64,000 nt of DNA from Phragmites australis (taxonomy: Eukaryota > Streptophyta > Magnoliopsida > Poales > Poaceae). Position 1 is the stretch's first letter. The number at the start of each line of letters is the position of its first letter. A model generated the notes under the pieces. That model was given only the letters and a program-made list of their open reading frames with translations. It was not told the origin of the DNA and did not search any database. This document shows positions 1 through 11,903 of the stretch, one piece after another. Location: positions 30,105,819-30,169,818 of the forward strand of contig NC_084924.1 in assembly GCF_958298935.1 (NCBI RefSeq). The letters run 5' to 3'. Position numbers and translations under genes: made by a program.

Positions 1-56
1 GCAAGAACTGGGTATGCTCTAGACAACATGTGAATACAACCAAATGGTCACCTCAA

Positions 57-2489
57 AGAAAAAGAAAAATGACTACAGAGTTGTGCCCAGCAAGAAATTA
101 ACATTGATGAATCAGCATCGGACTATTACCCTAGTGATGATGACAACCAAGAGTCATAAGAAAGTGATTCCACTTTAGGAGAGGATGAAGAGTCGATGAC
201 GCTGAAAATATCTACTAGGTCCAAGGTTTAGTTACTAATTATTATAAACTTTTGCATGGATATTGGGTGTTCATGTTAGTTAATTTTGTGTATGTCCTGC
301 ACATCACTATTTGTACTATCTATGCGCTTCTTTTCCTTAAGTTGACAAAATTATAGATGTCTGATGATATAATGCCTATTCTTGTTTCTATTATGTAGGC
401 CTCCAAAGTTGCTTCAATGGCACCTGGATCAAGGAACACAAAGGCAACAAGAAAGTCTCCACGTTTCAAGGAACCTTCTCCACCAGTCAACACACAAGTT
501 CATGAAGCAGTGAATCCAACAACAGTACATGAGGTTGAACCATCAACCAACACACCTATCACTGAACAACGGAGTGAAGCTTGGGTGCAAGACCATGTAC
601 CACCAGCCAGTACAAATGATTCAGGACAAAAGAGTGCACCTACGGTACCCCTAGCCAGCACAAGCGCATTAGAAGGGAAAAATGCAGCTAGAGTAGAAGG
701 GCAGGAACCAGATTCTACAATTCAAACAACAAATGAGGGATCTTGCAACATGGATGTTGACCATTGCGCTGAACATAGTGAGGAGTTGCCACTGCTTGAT
801 GAAGGTATGAAATTACAACTTGTTTACATTACTTTGGCTATCTTGCAGACTTACTTCTCATCCATTGTACATTTGTTGTGTTTGTTGCACCACCAATGCA
901 CAAGGACCATCGAAAGCCCACCTGGGGGAGTGGGCTTAATAGACTTATCAGATATGTGGGTCGTAAATTGCATATCTCTTTCTTTGAAGGAAAGAAACAA
1001 CCAAAGCAACCAATGCAGGCAGCAAAGCTAGCTTCAAAGTCTGGCATTGTGGTGCGCGACCATGTACCAATGTGCACACATTGGAAGGAGTACAAGGATG
1101 CTGATAGAAACTTTGTGAAATATCACATGAGCTATCTTGATGTGAGTCACCTATTTTTTTCAAAGTTGGTTTCTAAATAACTTATTCATTGGGTTGTTTT
1201 TAGCACACTAAGTTCATACTAGGGTTTTACTTGAATAGGTACGCTTTGATATGAATGTTGATGATCTAGCTACAAAAAAAGTATGTTCTAACCTACTCAA
1301 CAACGCTATAGGCTCAAAAGGAAATATTTCAATGGTGTTCCATAGAATGAGTGCTCTTGAGGAAACCACTAGGTGTTAGTCAAGAAGATTAGGCAAAGCT
1401 TGTGGAGAAGTGGACTGGTTCGAGACATCAGGTATATATGAAATAATGGAAGTTTGTGAAATTTGTTCCTCTCAGAGTTTGATACATGGGCAACCCCCTT
1501 TCTAGGAAATATCTCAAAAGAAAAAACGTAATCATGGAAAAAGTCAGGCTTCACCAAACCACGGGCTCTCGGTGTTATGTTGCCCAAATATTTTCCTTAG
1601 TAACCTCAATTATATAACACTTTATTGCACTACATAGCTAGTCCTAGAATTCTGAACTAATGTAATCTATATTGCAGAAGGACCAAGAACATGGGGAAGA
1701 AACTGACTCCATTGATCTTTTTAAGGCAACCCACTACAGCAAGACAAAGGGTTATAGTGATGATGTCCAGGAAGCAATTGTAAGTATGCTATATACAATT
1801 GGATTGCGGTACGATGGATGTGTTTGTCATGATGGAGTCATATAATTTATGATGATGCATGACACATGCTCTCATTTGAATTTGAAGGACATGAACTATA
1901 ATAGATTGCACATGATTATTCATTGAATATAGCTCCCAGATTTTGAATTGTATAAAAACATCTATTAATATAGCTCCTAGATTTTGAATTGTATAAAAAC
2001 GTCTGTTAATACTTACATGCACTCTGGTGTAGATTTATATACACAGAAATTATCATGCATCTTCACATCCCTTCCATTCTTTTTTAGGATGTCATGGAGT
2101 CTGCAAGGGATCAACCACTAGAACAAGATGCAAAACCAAAAAGTGTTGATGACATTGTTAGTGATGTTCTGTCAGAGTTCAGTTGTACATCAACCAAGTT
2201 TTTGGATAACATTGGCATTCGTTCACAATGTGCTAGCCCAGCTACTGCTACATCTACTGCACACATAAAAGAGTTTGAAGGGATTGTCCTAGACCAGAGA
2301 CTACAGGTGGAGAATTCTTCTAGAAATGAGGAAACGTTGTGTGCAACTGTTGGTTCTTAGCAGCAAGAAATTGAGAGCTTGAAGAAGAAAGCTGGAGTAG
2401 TGACTGAGTCAAACAAGAAAACTAAAGAACATGTGTCCATTCTGCTTGAGAAGCAAAAGAGAACTAACGACGTTCTTCTACACCTCTGA
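57..2489 (+). pseudogene. TnpA-like (Ptta/En/Spm) CACTA protein, broken
   Basis: This is a multi-exon accessory transposase gene of plant CACTA elements; such proteins bind the subterminal repeats and assist TNP2. Visible pieces in order are an acidic stretch (about 110-230), a Ser/Thr/Pro-rich exon from 417, an exon at 878-1143 with the family signature KPTWGSGLNRLIRYVGRKL and then GIVVRDHVP, a piece near 1240-1380 (FDMNVDDLATKKV), a piece near 1681-1780 (DLFKATHYSKTKG, matching the family's FKMTHTSK block), and a coiled-coil exon from 2094 rich in Lys, Glu and Gln. A TAG at 2358-2360 interrupts the last exon; the same frame resumes (EIESLKKK) to a stop at 2487-2489. The frame is also broken near 160. 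Exon borders are my reading. Family assignment is firm, the exact gene model is not. Confidence 0.65.
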
Positions 2490-2739
2490 CCCAATCACTA
2501 CAAATTGGAACTTCAGCTCTACCTTCTCTAAATATCTAAACATCACTTATCTGAATGGGTACCTTTTGTAGTCTGTGATGATTGAGTGGTCTTGTAAATT
2601 TGGGTGTTTGATCTTTTGAACTATGTTTCTAGTTTGGTAGTTGTGGAACCTTGTGTGATAAACTTATGTTATGAGATGCTTGTGATGTTTCTAGTTCCAT
2701 GAAGCTTTTCTATACGATGCAAATATGAGAATCATAGAT

Positions 2740-3298
2740 TGTCACAAACTGTTAGTTCTAGCTGTTCCATGACTAACATTTTGTCACAAACCGTAAGTTC
2801 CCGTAAGCCTAGTAGTGATGCTATGTAGTTTATATGTGATGAAACTTACGGTCCCAAAAATGTCGAACCTTCAGTGACCATAAATTTTTGTCACAAAACG
2901 CCATGCCCAGAAAAGCTTTTCATGACGAAATGCATCCTTTTCATGACGAAAAGATCACCTTTTTATGATGTGTCACATTTCTTCATAAAAAGGTACCTCG
3001 CGTCGTTCCTTTAGTGATGAAAATGAAAAATCAATGACGAATTGTTTAACATTTTATGACGCAAATAATCGTCATTGAATGTGCAACAATGAATGACGAT
3101 GTTGTAATCGTCACTGAATGTCTATCTTTCTGTGACAAAAAGTTTAGACCCTCACTACGTACAATCTATGATGCCTATTTTGTGACGGAGGTACTTTCAT
3201 TACTAAATGCATCGGTTTTCATCACTAAATACTTTCTATGGCAAAGATGGCATTATTCTATGACAATTGTAGTTCATCATAGATACTCAGATTTCTTG
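2740..3298. repeat. Subterminal repeat array of CACTA element
   Basis: Many short motifs in both orientations built on TGTCACAAA, CATGACGAAA and TCGTCA fill the last 550 bases before the terminus. In CACTA elements such arrays bind the TnpA-type protein. The motif differs from the CACTGCCGGTT arrays in most other elements here, which fits a separate family. Confidence 0.75.
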
Positions 3299-3359
3299 TA
3301 GTGAGGATTTGAGGTCAAAAGAATGTTAATAATTGTAGATAATACGATCACAATCAAAT

Positions 3360-3445
3360 ACACTTGAATAGCGTGGTAGTCTGTTTGGTTGTCCTAGCTG
3401 GGGCCAGATGTAGTAGGTTCGACGCTTTTGCTCATAACCAATTTT
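3360..3445 (+). other. tRNA-like module (box A and box B)
   Basis: The stretch has TAGCGTGGTAGTC (box A-like) and, about 45 bases later, AGGTTCGACGCT (box B-like), the layout of a tRNA-derived sequence. The same module occurs in family X copies at 37245 (plus) and 59403 (minus). No intact cloverleaf is evident, so it is a relic and not a working tRNA gene. Confidence 0.45.
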
Positions 3446-4223
3446 TTTTGCCTCACAGCACACCCGAGGGGGGGGGGGTTCACCGACGACCCAGAGCCCA
3501 CCGTCCTAGCCCTCCTCGATGCTATCGCCATCCTCCTCCCCGAGACTATTGTGGTCCTCCTCCCCTACGCCATTCCCTTCCTCCACCTTGACACTGGCCC
3601 CGTCCTCGTCCCTGACGTAATCACCGTCCTGCTCCCCGACATCATTCCTATCCTCCTCCCTGATGTTGGCCTTGTGCACCACCCTGGCATCGTTCATGTC
3701 CCTCTCCCCGAGGCCTTCATTAAGGATTAGCACCCAGTCACCGCCGTCTCCTCCCCCTCCATAGTTGTCACCCATGCCGACGACCCTGCCATCCTGTCCC
3801 CCCCCCCTCTCTCCTCCCCTTTGGTCTTGGTATGCTGCCATGTCCTCCTAATCTGAGCTCAGGAATATATGCTATGCAAATTGATAAGAATAGATGCTAT
3901 GGGAGTGCATAGATGTTATACAAATTGATTTGATTTGATTTGATTTTCAAGTAAATTGAGAATGCTCGATGATGAATTGATAGTTTGAGATACGCTGAGA
4001 TTGGGCATATTTTCTGATTGGTGTGTTGGTTCTCCAGAGGGTTGCTCGTCTTTTTTATCCCTGGTATATGTTAGTTTGAGATTGGGCATATTTTCTTATT
4101 GTCAGTACTTGTTTTTGCATCCTTTTGTTAAAAACTTGTGCACTGTGATTTGGTATGGTAGCACTATCCATGATGATGCTTTCAGACCTCTGCAAGTTCT
4201 AATTACTAACTGAGAGCTTAGAA

Positions 4224-4580
4224 TTTTGCCCAATTAATGATGTATTCAATAGAACAATTAGGGGGCAGGACTTCTTTTGTCCTAGGGCCAATTGTTATAC
4301 AATTTCTAAGAGCACTATTGCAGATGTTTTGTTGCTGCTGTCTTTTGCCCAATCAATGATGTATCCAATAGAACAATTAAGGGGCAAGACTTCTTTTGTC
4401 CTAGGGCCAATTGTTATACAATTTCTGAGGGCACTATTGCACATGTTTTGTTCATTCTGTCTTTTTCCCAATCGATGATGTATCCAATAGAAAAATTAGG
4501 GGTATGACTTATTTTGTCCAAGGGCCAATTGTTATACAATTTCTAAGAGCACTATTGCACATGTTTTGTTCCTGTTGTCT
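4224..4580 (+). repeat. Tandem repeat, three 119-base units
   Basis: Three units start at 4224, 4343 and 4462, exactly 119 bases apart. Each begins TTTTGCCCAATNAATGATG and contains CCAATTGTTATACAATTTCT, itself a short palindrome. The copies differ at several positions, so the array is not brand-new. No coding frame runs through it. Confidence 0.85.
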
Positions 4581-4672
4581 ACTTCTTGAAATACACACGA
4601 TGGTAGGATTTGTTTTTTATGCTTTGCCATTGTTTTGTTCCAAGGTCATGTGTAATAAATCCTTGTTTTGAT

Positions 4673-4756
4673 ATGCTCGATGATGAACTGTTAGTTTGAG
4701 ATGCTCAATGATGAACTATTAATTTGATATGCTCGATGATGAATTGTTACTTTGAA
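4673..4756 (+). repeat. Short tandem repeat of about 28 bases
   Basis: ATGCTCGATGATGAACTGTT recurs at about 4673, 4700 and 4729 with small changes; a fourth copy lies apart at about 3963. Nothing suggests a function. Confidence 0.7.
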
Positions 4757-4907
4757 ACTGGGCTCTAAGCTAGTAATGCAACAAAGATCACACTGTTTGC
4801 TGCCTTTATCCGACCCATATGTTGTCCAAGATTTTACTATCTACCACATTGGAGATGGCGTACATTATATGAGCTAGTAACTAGGATCGCAAAGTAGTGC
4901 TTATATA

Positions 4908-5130
4908 TCTCCTCTATTTTTCTACTCCCTCTCCCTCACGTTTGCCCTCTTCCCTGATGTGCTGTGTTGAGCTCTCTACCGACTCGGCTACTTCTCTTGC
5001 CACTCCCTCTGTTCTGATCTCCTCTATTGTTCTGCTCCCTCTCCCTCACGTCTGCCCTCTTCCCTGTTGTGTTGTGTTGTGTTGTGTTCTTTCCTTACTC
5101 GGTTGCTTCTCCCTCTCCCTCTGTTCTGAT
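4908..5130 (+). repeat. Pyrimidine-rich tandem duplication, 110 bases
   Basis: TCTCCTCTATT...CTCCCTCTCCCTCACG at 4908 is repeated at 5018, followed by CTGCCCTCTTCCCTG in both. The second copy has an added TGTGT run. The 114-residue open frame across it is a composition artefact. Confidence 0.7.
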
Positions 5131-5465
5131 CTGTGCTACTCCCCAGTGACACCTCTCTGCTCCCCTCTCTCCTGTGTTACCTTAGCTAGGCTCTACCAGT
5201 TTTTGAGGAAGTGGTATACTGCAATCTTTTTTGAGAATTAATTCCATTGAAAGCGCAATCTTGGACAACATATAGGCCGGTTAGGTGACAGAGCGTACCA
5301 TAATTGTAGAATTTTTTGCCTTTGTCCGGTTAATGATAATTCGAGAATATTTAGTTAGGGTGCAAGGCATAGTTTAGCCCTGGAGACAACTAGATTTCCA
5401 GTTCTAAGGCTATTTTCATACTTGTTTTTCTTTTTGAAAATGATGAAATTGGGGACCATACATAT

Positions 5466-5543
5466 GAGTGCAAAGCTCGACTGGGATGGTTATTACATAT
5501 GCATCTTGCACGTCTTTCCACTATCCCAGTCGAGTTTGCACTC
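5466..5543. other. Short hairpin, about 22-base arms
   Basis: GAGTGCAAAGCTCGACTGGG at 5466 pairs with the arm ending at 5543; one base is bulged. The loop is about 35 bases. The size resembles a small MITE remnant or a microRNA-like hairpin. The sequence alone gives no expression evidence. Confidence 0.6.
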
Positions 5544-6391
5544 GTATATTATCTCCATAATCTATGCTAATGCTATTTTCATACATGTTTTACTTTTTTC
5601 AAGAAATTTGAATACTTTTTTATTATTTAATTAAGTAATATGAGTGTTGAATTATTTTTTATGTACTATGAGTTATAATTATGTAATCACAATATTGTCC
5701 TCTTTTATCTAAGGTGGCAAAGGGGTTGTATTATTTAATTATATGTCTTTGTCTGGTTCATGATAATTTGAATAGTTTTTTATTATTCAATTATGTATTG
5801 CGAGTCATGTACAGACACAAATGAATAACGATAATGTACTTTTTTTGTTAAATGTGGTCATATTGTATCTCTCTACATTCTATCTATCGACTCCCTCCTA
5901 GTTAGTTACAATATTTTGACAGTCCCTTTCCCTCCCTCGTTAGCTTTCTCTCTATCTCCTTCCTTCCTTATCTCTCTATCCATATAATACTCAACCACTT
6001 GTCGCCATCGTATACAGAACTTGTAGGAAGGGATGACATCATTAACCGCTCGTTGCGATTGTATAGAAAATACTCAGGAAGGTGGCTCCTCTGATCCGGT
6101 CCAGGTGTAGGAAGGAGATGTGCTGCAGTCAAACATTGAAGAAGGTAGCCCGAATACCTACCTCAACCTAGACCAAACAGACACCCGTACAGGCGATGAG
6201 GTATTTCATAAGTAGATAAATGCATGTGTTGTACATATGATTGTATAGGTTCTCAGTAGTTTTTTGTTTATTTGTAGATGCCTGAGCAATCCCAAGAACA
6301 GCATTGTGTCTGAGGTACCTCGAATATGCCTACAGGATGATTTGTGATCATGGAGGTCTCACCAGCAGGGGAGCCAACTGCACTAGAGTGA

Positions 6392-9153
6392 GTTCTGGGG
6401 CCATACAAGTCAATCTGTGGGATTGTTGTTAAGGATCACATGTCCATCAACTATAGATTGTGGACTGGCAAACGAGGTGATCCGCACGTGGTTCCTGATT
6501 CGATCAAGAACAACATCTTGTGGCCCAAAATATTACAGAAGTTCAACTTCCCTGAAGAGACAGATATAGAAGGAGTTAAGCGTAAGACGCTAATGATCAT
6601 AGGTCTTTCATTTAAGAATTGGAATGGCACACTAAACAGAATGTATGTGCAAAATGGTACAATGCCAGATTTCCACAAATGGCTGCAACTAGGCAAACAG
6701 TTGTGGAGTACAAGTTGTTAGAAGAAGCACAGAGGTTGAGTGAGGTAAAGAAAGCAAACTTGAAGAAGAACCTCTACCCCCACAAAGTCGGCAGTTGTGG
6801 GTACGTGACAAAAGAATGGTAGTGGAAACAATAGATAGATGAACTATGAGAGAGAGGTTTCACGCTTGAGACAGAGGGCTAGAGCGAACGATCAACACGC
6901 TTTTTTCTTGGGAGGGGTGCTTCTTACTCGACTAATGGAAGCTTATGCTTTACGACCTCCAAAGACCAAGAAGTGATGCAAACTCTTGTAGAAAATCTTA
7001 TTGAAGTTCACGAGTAGTCTGCACTAGGCTCTTTCAAGTGAGATAGGGATATGGATGAGCTCACCTTGGCACTGGAAAACAAGGAGCAAGGTGGTCGTAC
7101 ACGAGGTGTTGCGATGATGGGTTAGCAATATGGATTCCCAAGCGACATCGATAGTTACGAGAGTAGAAAGGGATCCCAAGTAGAGAGAGATGCAAAACGA
7201 GAGGTTGAACAAGCTAGGATGATGGAAATGCTTGAGCAAGCGCTACAAAAGGAGAAAGAATATACAGACAAAAAGATAGAACAAGCAATACATCAAACCC
7301 TCATGTGTGAACAGGGTGCCATTGTGAGCGAAAATGAATGGTCGACAGCGTCTCCTAATGTTGCTTGCTCCAGCCCCAGTGGTCGTCAGAGTAGTTGTCC
7401 ATCCACGGGAGTTCGGGAGCTGACCCCATAACTTATCCCATTAACCTCATCATAACATAGACACCGTGTGAACTACATATTGGTGCTAGGAACATTACCA
7501 TCAAGGTGGGTTTTGGCGTGACTTATCTCCGTGGCTCCTATGAACATTGGTACAGACATTCGATACCAAAGGGCTACACCATGATCGAAGTAGACGAGGC
7601 AGTTGATCAGTACCATCATGTTGAGGTGGACTACCCAGAGAGGAGAGAGCGAGCACACATTCATCGCATGGGAGAAGGCCTACATAGTTTTTCCACTAGG
7701 GACAGCTCCCGAGAACCTATACTCTCCATGACACCTTGGGCCTCTGTCGCCTCATAGATCTCCCTCTCATCAGCCATCTCCTAGAAAAAGTCCACCTCTT
7801 CAGCCATCGCCTTGAAGAAGTCCATTGCTCAAGAAGCATACAATCAAGGAGCCAACCATCAGCTCGTAAAACACAATCAAGTTCCAGAGAATCCAAGCAA
7901 CGACATCATCTAAGAAGTCAATGCCATCTAAGGTGGTGGAACCCAAAGATGTCTATTCACTCACCGCTGAGGAAAACAAAAAAAAATTGCGGACGCCAGT
8001 GTCATGACTCATTTCCATCCTCCACCACCTCCACCGAAGTCTGTTGTACCTGAAGATACCATAAATTTTTTCATGAATATAGCCAAACCTAAACAGACAG
8101 GGGCGACTTCAAGTAAGCCACCGATTGACTATGAATGTATTAGTAAGAAGCATGCTAGGAGCAAATCAGGTCCAATCGTTCAAGATGATCTAAGCATTGG
8201 GGAGTTCCTGTCTTCTTCTAGATTAACAGCAGAAGAACTAGCATGGCTTATTGAAATGTCTACTTCACCACTATCACAAGACCTTCGTACTCTTACCCTA
8301 CAGCTTTGAGTACGTGTTTGCGTGCTAGGGTGTTCTCCTTTTATGGTCAACTTGATTCTAGTACTAATTTTCTATGGTGACATATTACTTTAGTCTTCAT
8401 TGAATCCATCCTGTAATCCACCCAAGCTTGAGCAAGATCATTATCTTGGACTCACAAAAGAGAGATAAGATGACTTACCAAGACCTCATTGACATGCTAA
8501 ACAGGTAAACTCGATCATTTAATATTCACGTCGATTGCGTCTAAGTTTAATTGGTATTAATATTCACCTACAGGGCGTACACAAGATACTACCAAAAGAG
8601 TGTTATGTATCATCCATACAAGAAGCAGTATGATGTAAAGTCCAATATTCTAGTATGCAGGGAATATTCATGACTTGCATTTCCTACTGAATAAAAAGGT
8701 TCAATTCATTCCACTGACGAATCCTTTCCTCTTGAAGTGTATGAGGCAGCCACCCGATAACAATCTCTAAGGGTTCAATGTTCTTACTTTCATTCACATA
8801 TTTAGCCCTGACGAAGAGGCTATCATGTTCAATGATCTTGAGGTATGAAATTACATATCGATGCCTTCTTTTCAATTTCTATAGGTGCCCAAGGACTAAT
8901 TCTTCCGATTCTTCAAACGCAACACTCCAAACAATGCGCAGGTGCATTACAACCTACAGAAATACATGCCATTCAAGAACATGTCATTGGGTTGTTCATG
9001 GAACATGTTATCAACCCAGCCGGTGAGTTTCATGAACCGATCGTGTCATCAATGTGTGAGAGATCTTCAAATGATTCCGTACCTTCTAGTAGAGAGTATG
9101 CGACAAGGAGGAAGTCTACCAGAGGGTTAGATGACTTATATATCGCCAAATGA
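6392..9153 (+). pseudogene. TnpA/Ulp1-like CACTA polyprotein, broken
   Basis: This is the second protein of many grass CACTA elements: a TnpA-like N-terminal part and a C-terminal Ulp1/C48 peptidase-like part. The reading starts in CGIVVKDHMSINYRLWTGK, continues to KKNLYPHKVGSCGYV, then the signature DELTLALENKEQGGRTRG and a coiled coil at 7219-7330. Next come ARNITIKVGFGV and GYTMIEVDEA (7490-7600), a Ser/Pro/Lys-rich linker (7740-7990), and IGEFLSSSRLTAEELAW at 8200. The last block (8860-9153) has EHVIGLFMEHVINPAGEF, the tail of the Ulp1-like region, ending DDLYIAK. Several stops (about 6820, 7015, 7123, 7740) and frameshifts break it, and the peptidase core is largely unreadable. Family assignment rests on block order; exon borders are approximate. 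Confidence 0.65.
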
Positions 9154-10358
9154 CACCATTTTGAAGGATATTAATTACTATGTATTAATAAAGGATATAA
9201 ATTACTATGTATTAATAAAAGATATAAATTACTATATATTAATGAAGGTGTATTTATTATTGATTTACATTAAATATGTGTCTCATTGTATGCATGCCAG
9301 TGCACTTAGTCGAGAAGCAACGACCTGAAAGTGTGCCTAGGAGGAGGAGGAGGATGAGAGGCTGGCCCCTCAGCTATGCGCTGCGGAGCAGCAAGAAGAA
9401 GGGTCCCATAAGCATGCTCAGGAGGTGGAGGACGAGAGGGTGGCCCGTCAGTGCGCTGTGGATGAGCATGAGAGGTTGGCCAGTCAGTGCGCTGTAGAGG
9501 AGGCTGAAGGCTCAAACCGTAGTTGCATTCAGGCATCGAACTTCCATGTCTTTGACACGCCAGTGAGCCTGGAACTTAGGTGATGCTACGGTCAATCAAG
9601 TATGGCCAGGTCCTCCGCTCCACCACCAACGGTCCTCCAGTGTCCTCGGACGTACACACGCCATCAGCCGTCCGTGCAGAGACGTGGTCCTCAGCGTGGG
9701 AGAGGTAGAGGGATACTAGACTGGCTCAACTCGACCGACTTTTCAGGGGGTGACCTATGAGAACTATTATGTATATATGTGTGTTTGTTGATGTCTATGA
9801 GTTGTAATATGTATTCACTCGAATTTGACATGAATTACTATGTATTAATGAAGGTGCCTTTGATATTGATTTATATTAAATATATGTCTCATTGTATGCA
9901 TGTATTGAGAGGGAGAGAGACGGAGAGATCGAGGAGCTAGAGAGAGGACAGAGAGAGGGAGCACAGGGAGAGAGGATGCAAAACTCTGCCAGCTGAATGA
10001 TTTAGCCGACAGTGATGCCTTGGGATCCCTGCTATCACTGCCTGTTACCCACTGGGGAACCGCTAGTGATAACTCCTTCACTACTAGTCTCCTGAGCCGG
10101 CAGTGATAGTCTCTAACTATCACTACTCGTTACTCACTGCTAGTTCCAAAACAGGCAGTGAAGGGTGTTTTGGAGCCAACAATGGTGTGCTATTTTGTAG
10201 TAGTGTGAGCGGTGAGAAACTTGCAGTGCTCTTTTTTCAAATCCTTTCTAAGCTAACACTTTTACTGTCCCAAGCTCCTACCATATTTATCAAATATTAG
10301 TCGTCTCAAACTTTGTTTAGTTTAGAGAACATTGTTTTTCGGACAAGGTGGGTATCTT

Positions 10359-11903
10359 CACTACTACAGAAACTCCAATTGATTACCACCTATCAGTGCG
10401 GGTTTTATTAGCATCGACAGTGATAAGGTATTACTATTTGTTTATAACCACCAATGGCCAAAAAGCTGATGAGTCTGTTGGAACCGGCATTGATATCACT
10501 TATCACTGCCAGTTCATACCACGAAACAATAATGGCATCACTATTGGCTGGTGGCATCAACCGATAGTAATAAGGAGTATATCATTGCTAGTTGCTTTTA
10601 CTAACCAGCAGTGATGTATCAATTCCGGTTCATAGAATCAACTGGTAGTGATATAACTTTTATCACTACTAGTTGATTCCATGAACCAACTGTGACATAA
10701 GACATGCTTCCAGAGAGGATGTATTGGCCAAGGCTTGAAGTGCAAAATAAAACACTAAGTTTGGAAATTCAAAATTTCGACAAATTATGCTTGGAGGTGA
10801 TATATATACACACACACACATATATATACACACACAGACAAACCAACATCCAGATTAGAAAAGAAAGACCAATAAGCCTATATGTATGCTAGCCCTACAC
10901 CTATGCTAGCTTCCACTTCTTCGATAGCAGGCTATCGTCATCTAATGATGATGACTCCTTGTCGTCATTATCACTATCAATGATGATGGGATTGTCGCAA
11001 CCTCTAGAGGCGATGGTGGACTCCTCCTCCTCCTCGGAGCTCATCCCAGACAATGCTTCCGCTGTCATCATCAATGCTGACGACGGTGGCCTCCTCCTCC
11101 TGCTTGGAACCGACCTCCTCCTCCTCATTGTCATCGGAGCCCTCAACGCCAGTGTTCTCCTCATCCCCCTCAGAGGACACATCATCCTCGGTGCCAGTGT
11201 AGGAGTCCTCCAAGTTCGCCGGCGTGCAGTGAATCTTCGGTGGAGAGCTGAGGCCCAAGAAGTTCCCCTAGTTATAATCATGCCGGGAGGAGGACCGATC
11301 ATCACAGGAGGAGAAGGACTAGTCATCAGAGGAGGCAAGCATTGGCTCCTCCTCCGACGACGACAACGAGTACTACAATGGGGATGGAGGAGAGGCCAGA
11401 GGTGGCAACTGTGGAGGAGGACTAGCCATGAGTAGACCGAGCTAGGTAGGACAAATGAACTAATTTGCACGGTTGATTGGAGGAGGAGGAGTGACATCGT
11501 GGATGGAATGAGGAGGCTGGAGAGGGCGAGCATTATAATTATCGTTTGAGGAAGACAAAGTGGCAGAGAATGAAGGTAGGCTACGCATGCAGCTTTAATG
11601 GCGCGAAAGAACAAAGGGGCATGCGATGGTGGCAGTTAAGATATCACTACAGGTTGGAGTTAGCAGCAGTGATGAGTGTGTGAGAATCGACTACCAGTTA
11701 GTAATTTCAGCCAGCACAACTTCGTGGCTCAAACCGGCAGTGACAATAGTGACATCACTACCAGTTCATGGCTCAAATCAACGGGAATATTAGGCTATCA
11801 CTATCGGTTGCGAAACCGGCAATGGTAATCATAGACAATCACTACCGTTTGTTGGCACTAATGGCGGTTTTGAACGGCACCGATGACGGTTTCTGTAGTA
11901 GTG
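10359..11903 (-). mobile_element. CACTA family 'a' element, small copy a1
   Basis: The left terminus is CACTACTACAGAAACTCC at 10359 and the right terminus TTTCTGTAGTAGTG ends at 11903. Both ends carry subterminal TATCACTGCCGGTT-like repeats (10390-10700 and 11640-11890). The flanking triplets are CTT and ATT, two of three bases alike, so the target duplication is decayed or one end is imprecise. At 1545 bases it is non-autonomous: no TNP2 is present. It carries one acidic-protein pseudogene on the minus strand, shared with copy a2 at 16021. Confidence 0.75.
10901..11430 (-). pseudogene. Acidic Asp/Glu-rich protein of CACTA family 'a'
   Basis: I do not recognise a named domain. The frame opens MASPPPQLPPLASPPSP, has a Ser-rich stretch, then DSYTGTEDDVSSEGDEE, long Glu/Asp runs, DSGSIVWDEL, and after a frame change DNPIIIDSDNDDKESS and a basic tail ending SKKWKLA. 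A homologue with the same order lies at 16353-16879. Three TAG codons fall in the N-terminal part (for example after LASPPSPL) and the frame shifts near 11020. The composition (acidic body, basic tail) fits a nuclear protein. It could be an element-coded factor or an old captured gene. Confidence 0.5.

Larger units (their letters stand above)
1..3303 (+). mobile_element. CACTA (En/Spm) transposon, right part only
   Basis: The sequence ends with a CACTA terminus: read from the right, it begins CACTACAAGAAATC and stops at 3303. About 500 bases before it are filled with short repeats around TGACGAAA and CGTCA, the usual subterminal transposase-binding arrays. The inside holds a TnpA-like gene read left to right. 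The left end lies outside the window. The 3 bases after the end are AGG, which should match the bases before the unseen left end. The terminus differs from the CACTACTACAGAAA type seen elsewhere in the window, so this is a separate family. It appears to sit inside the element that continues at 3304. Confidence 0.8.
3304..10205 (+). mobile_element. CACTA family X element, right part (copy X1)
   Basis: The right terminus reads TTTTGTAGTAGTG and ends at 10205. The terminal 300 bases hold CACTGCC/GGCAGTG repeats and closely resemble the right ends at 30985 and 38748 and the inverted one at 57216. The segment 3310-3870 matches 37180-37870 inside the complete copy X3 (a tRNA-like module followed by a Pro-rich GC-rich stretch), which places it well inside the element. 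The left half is therefore missing here. The simplest reading is that the CACTA element ending at 3303 jumped into X1 and the left half lies upstream of the window. The inside holds a TnpA/Ulp1-like pseudogene and tandem repeats. Confidence 0.65.

Noticed and set aside
417..1031. 204-residue open frame as a host gene
   Set aside because: It is one exon of a CACTA TnpA-like gene running past its splice site; neighbouring exons carry the family signature.
3506..3841. Gly/Asp-rich minus-strand frame
   Set aside because: Mirror of the Pro-rich GC stretch of family X; not conserved in frame in the other copies.
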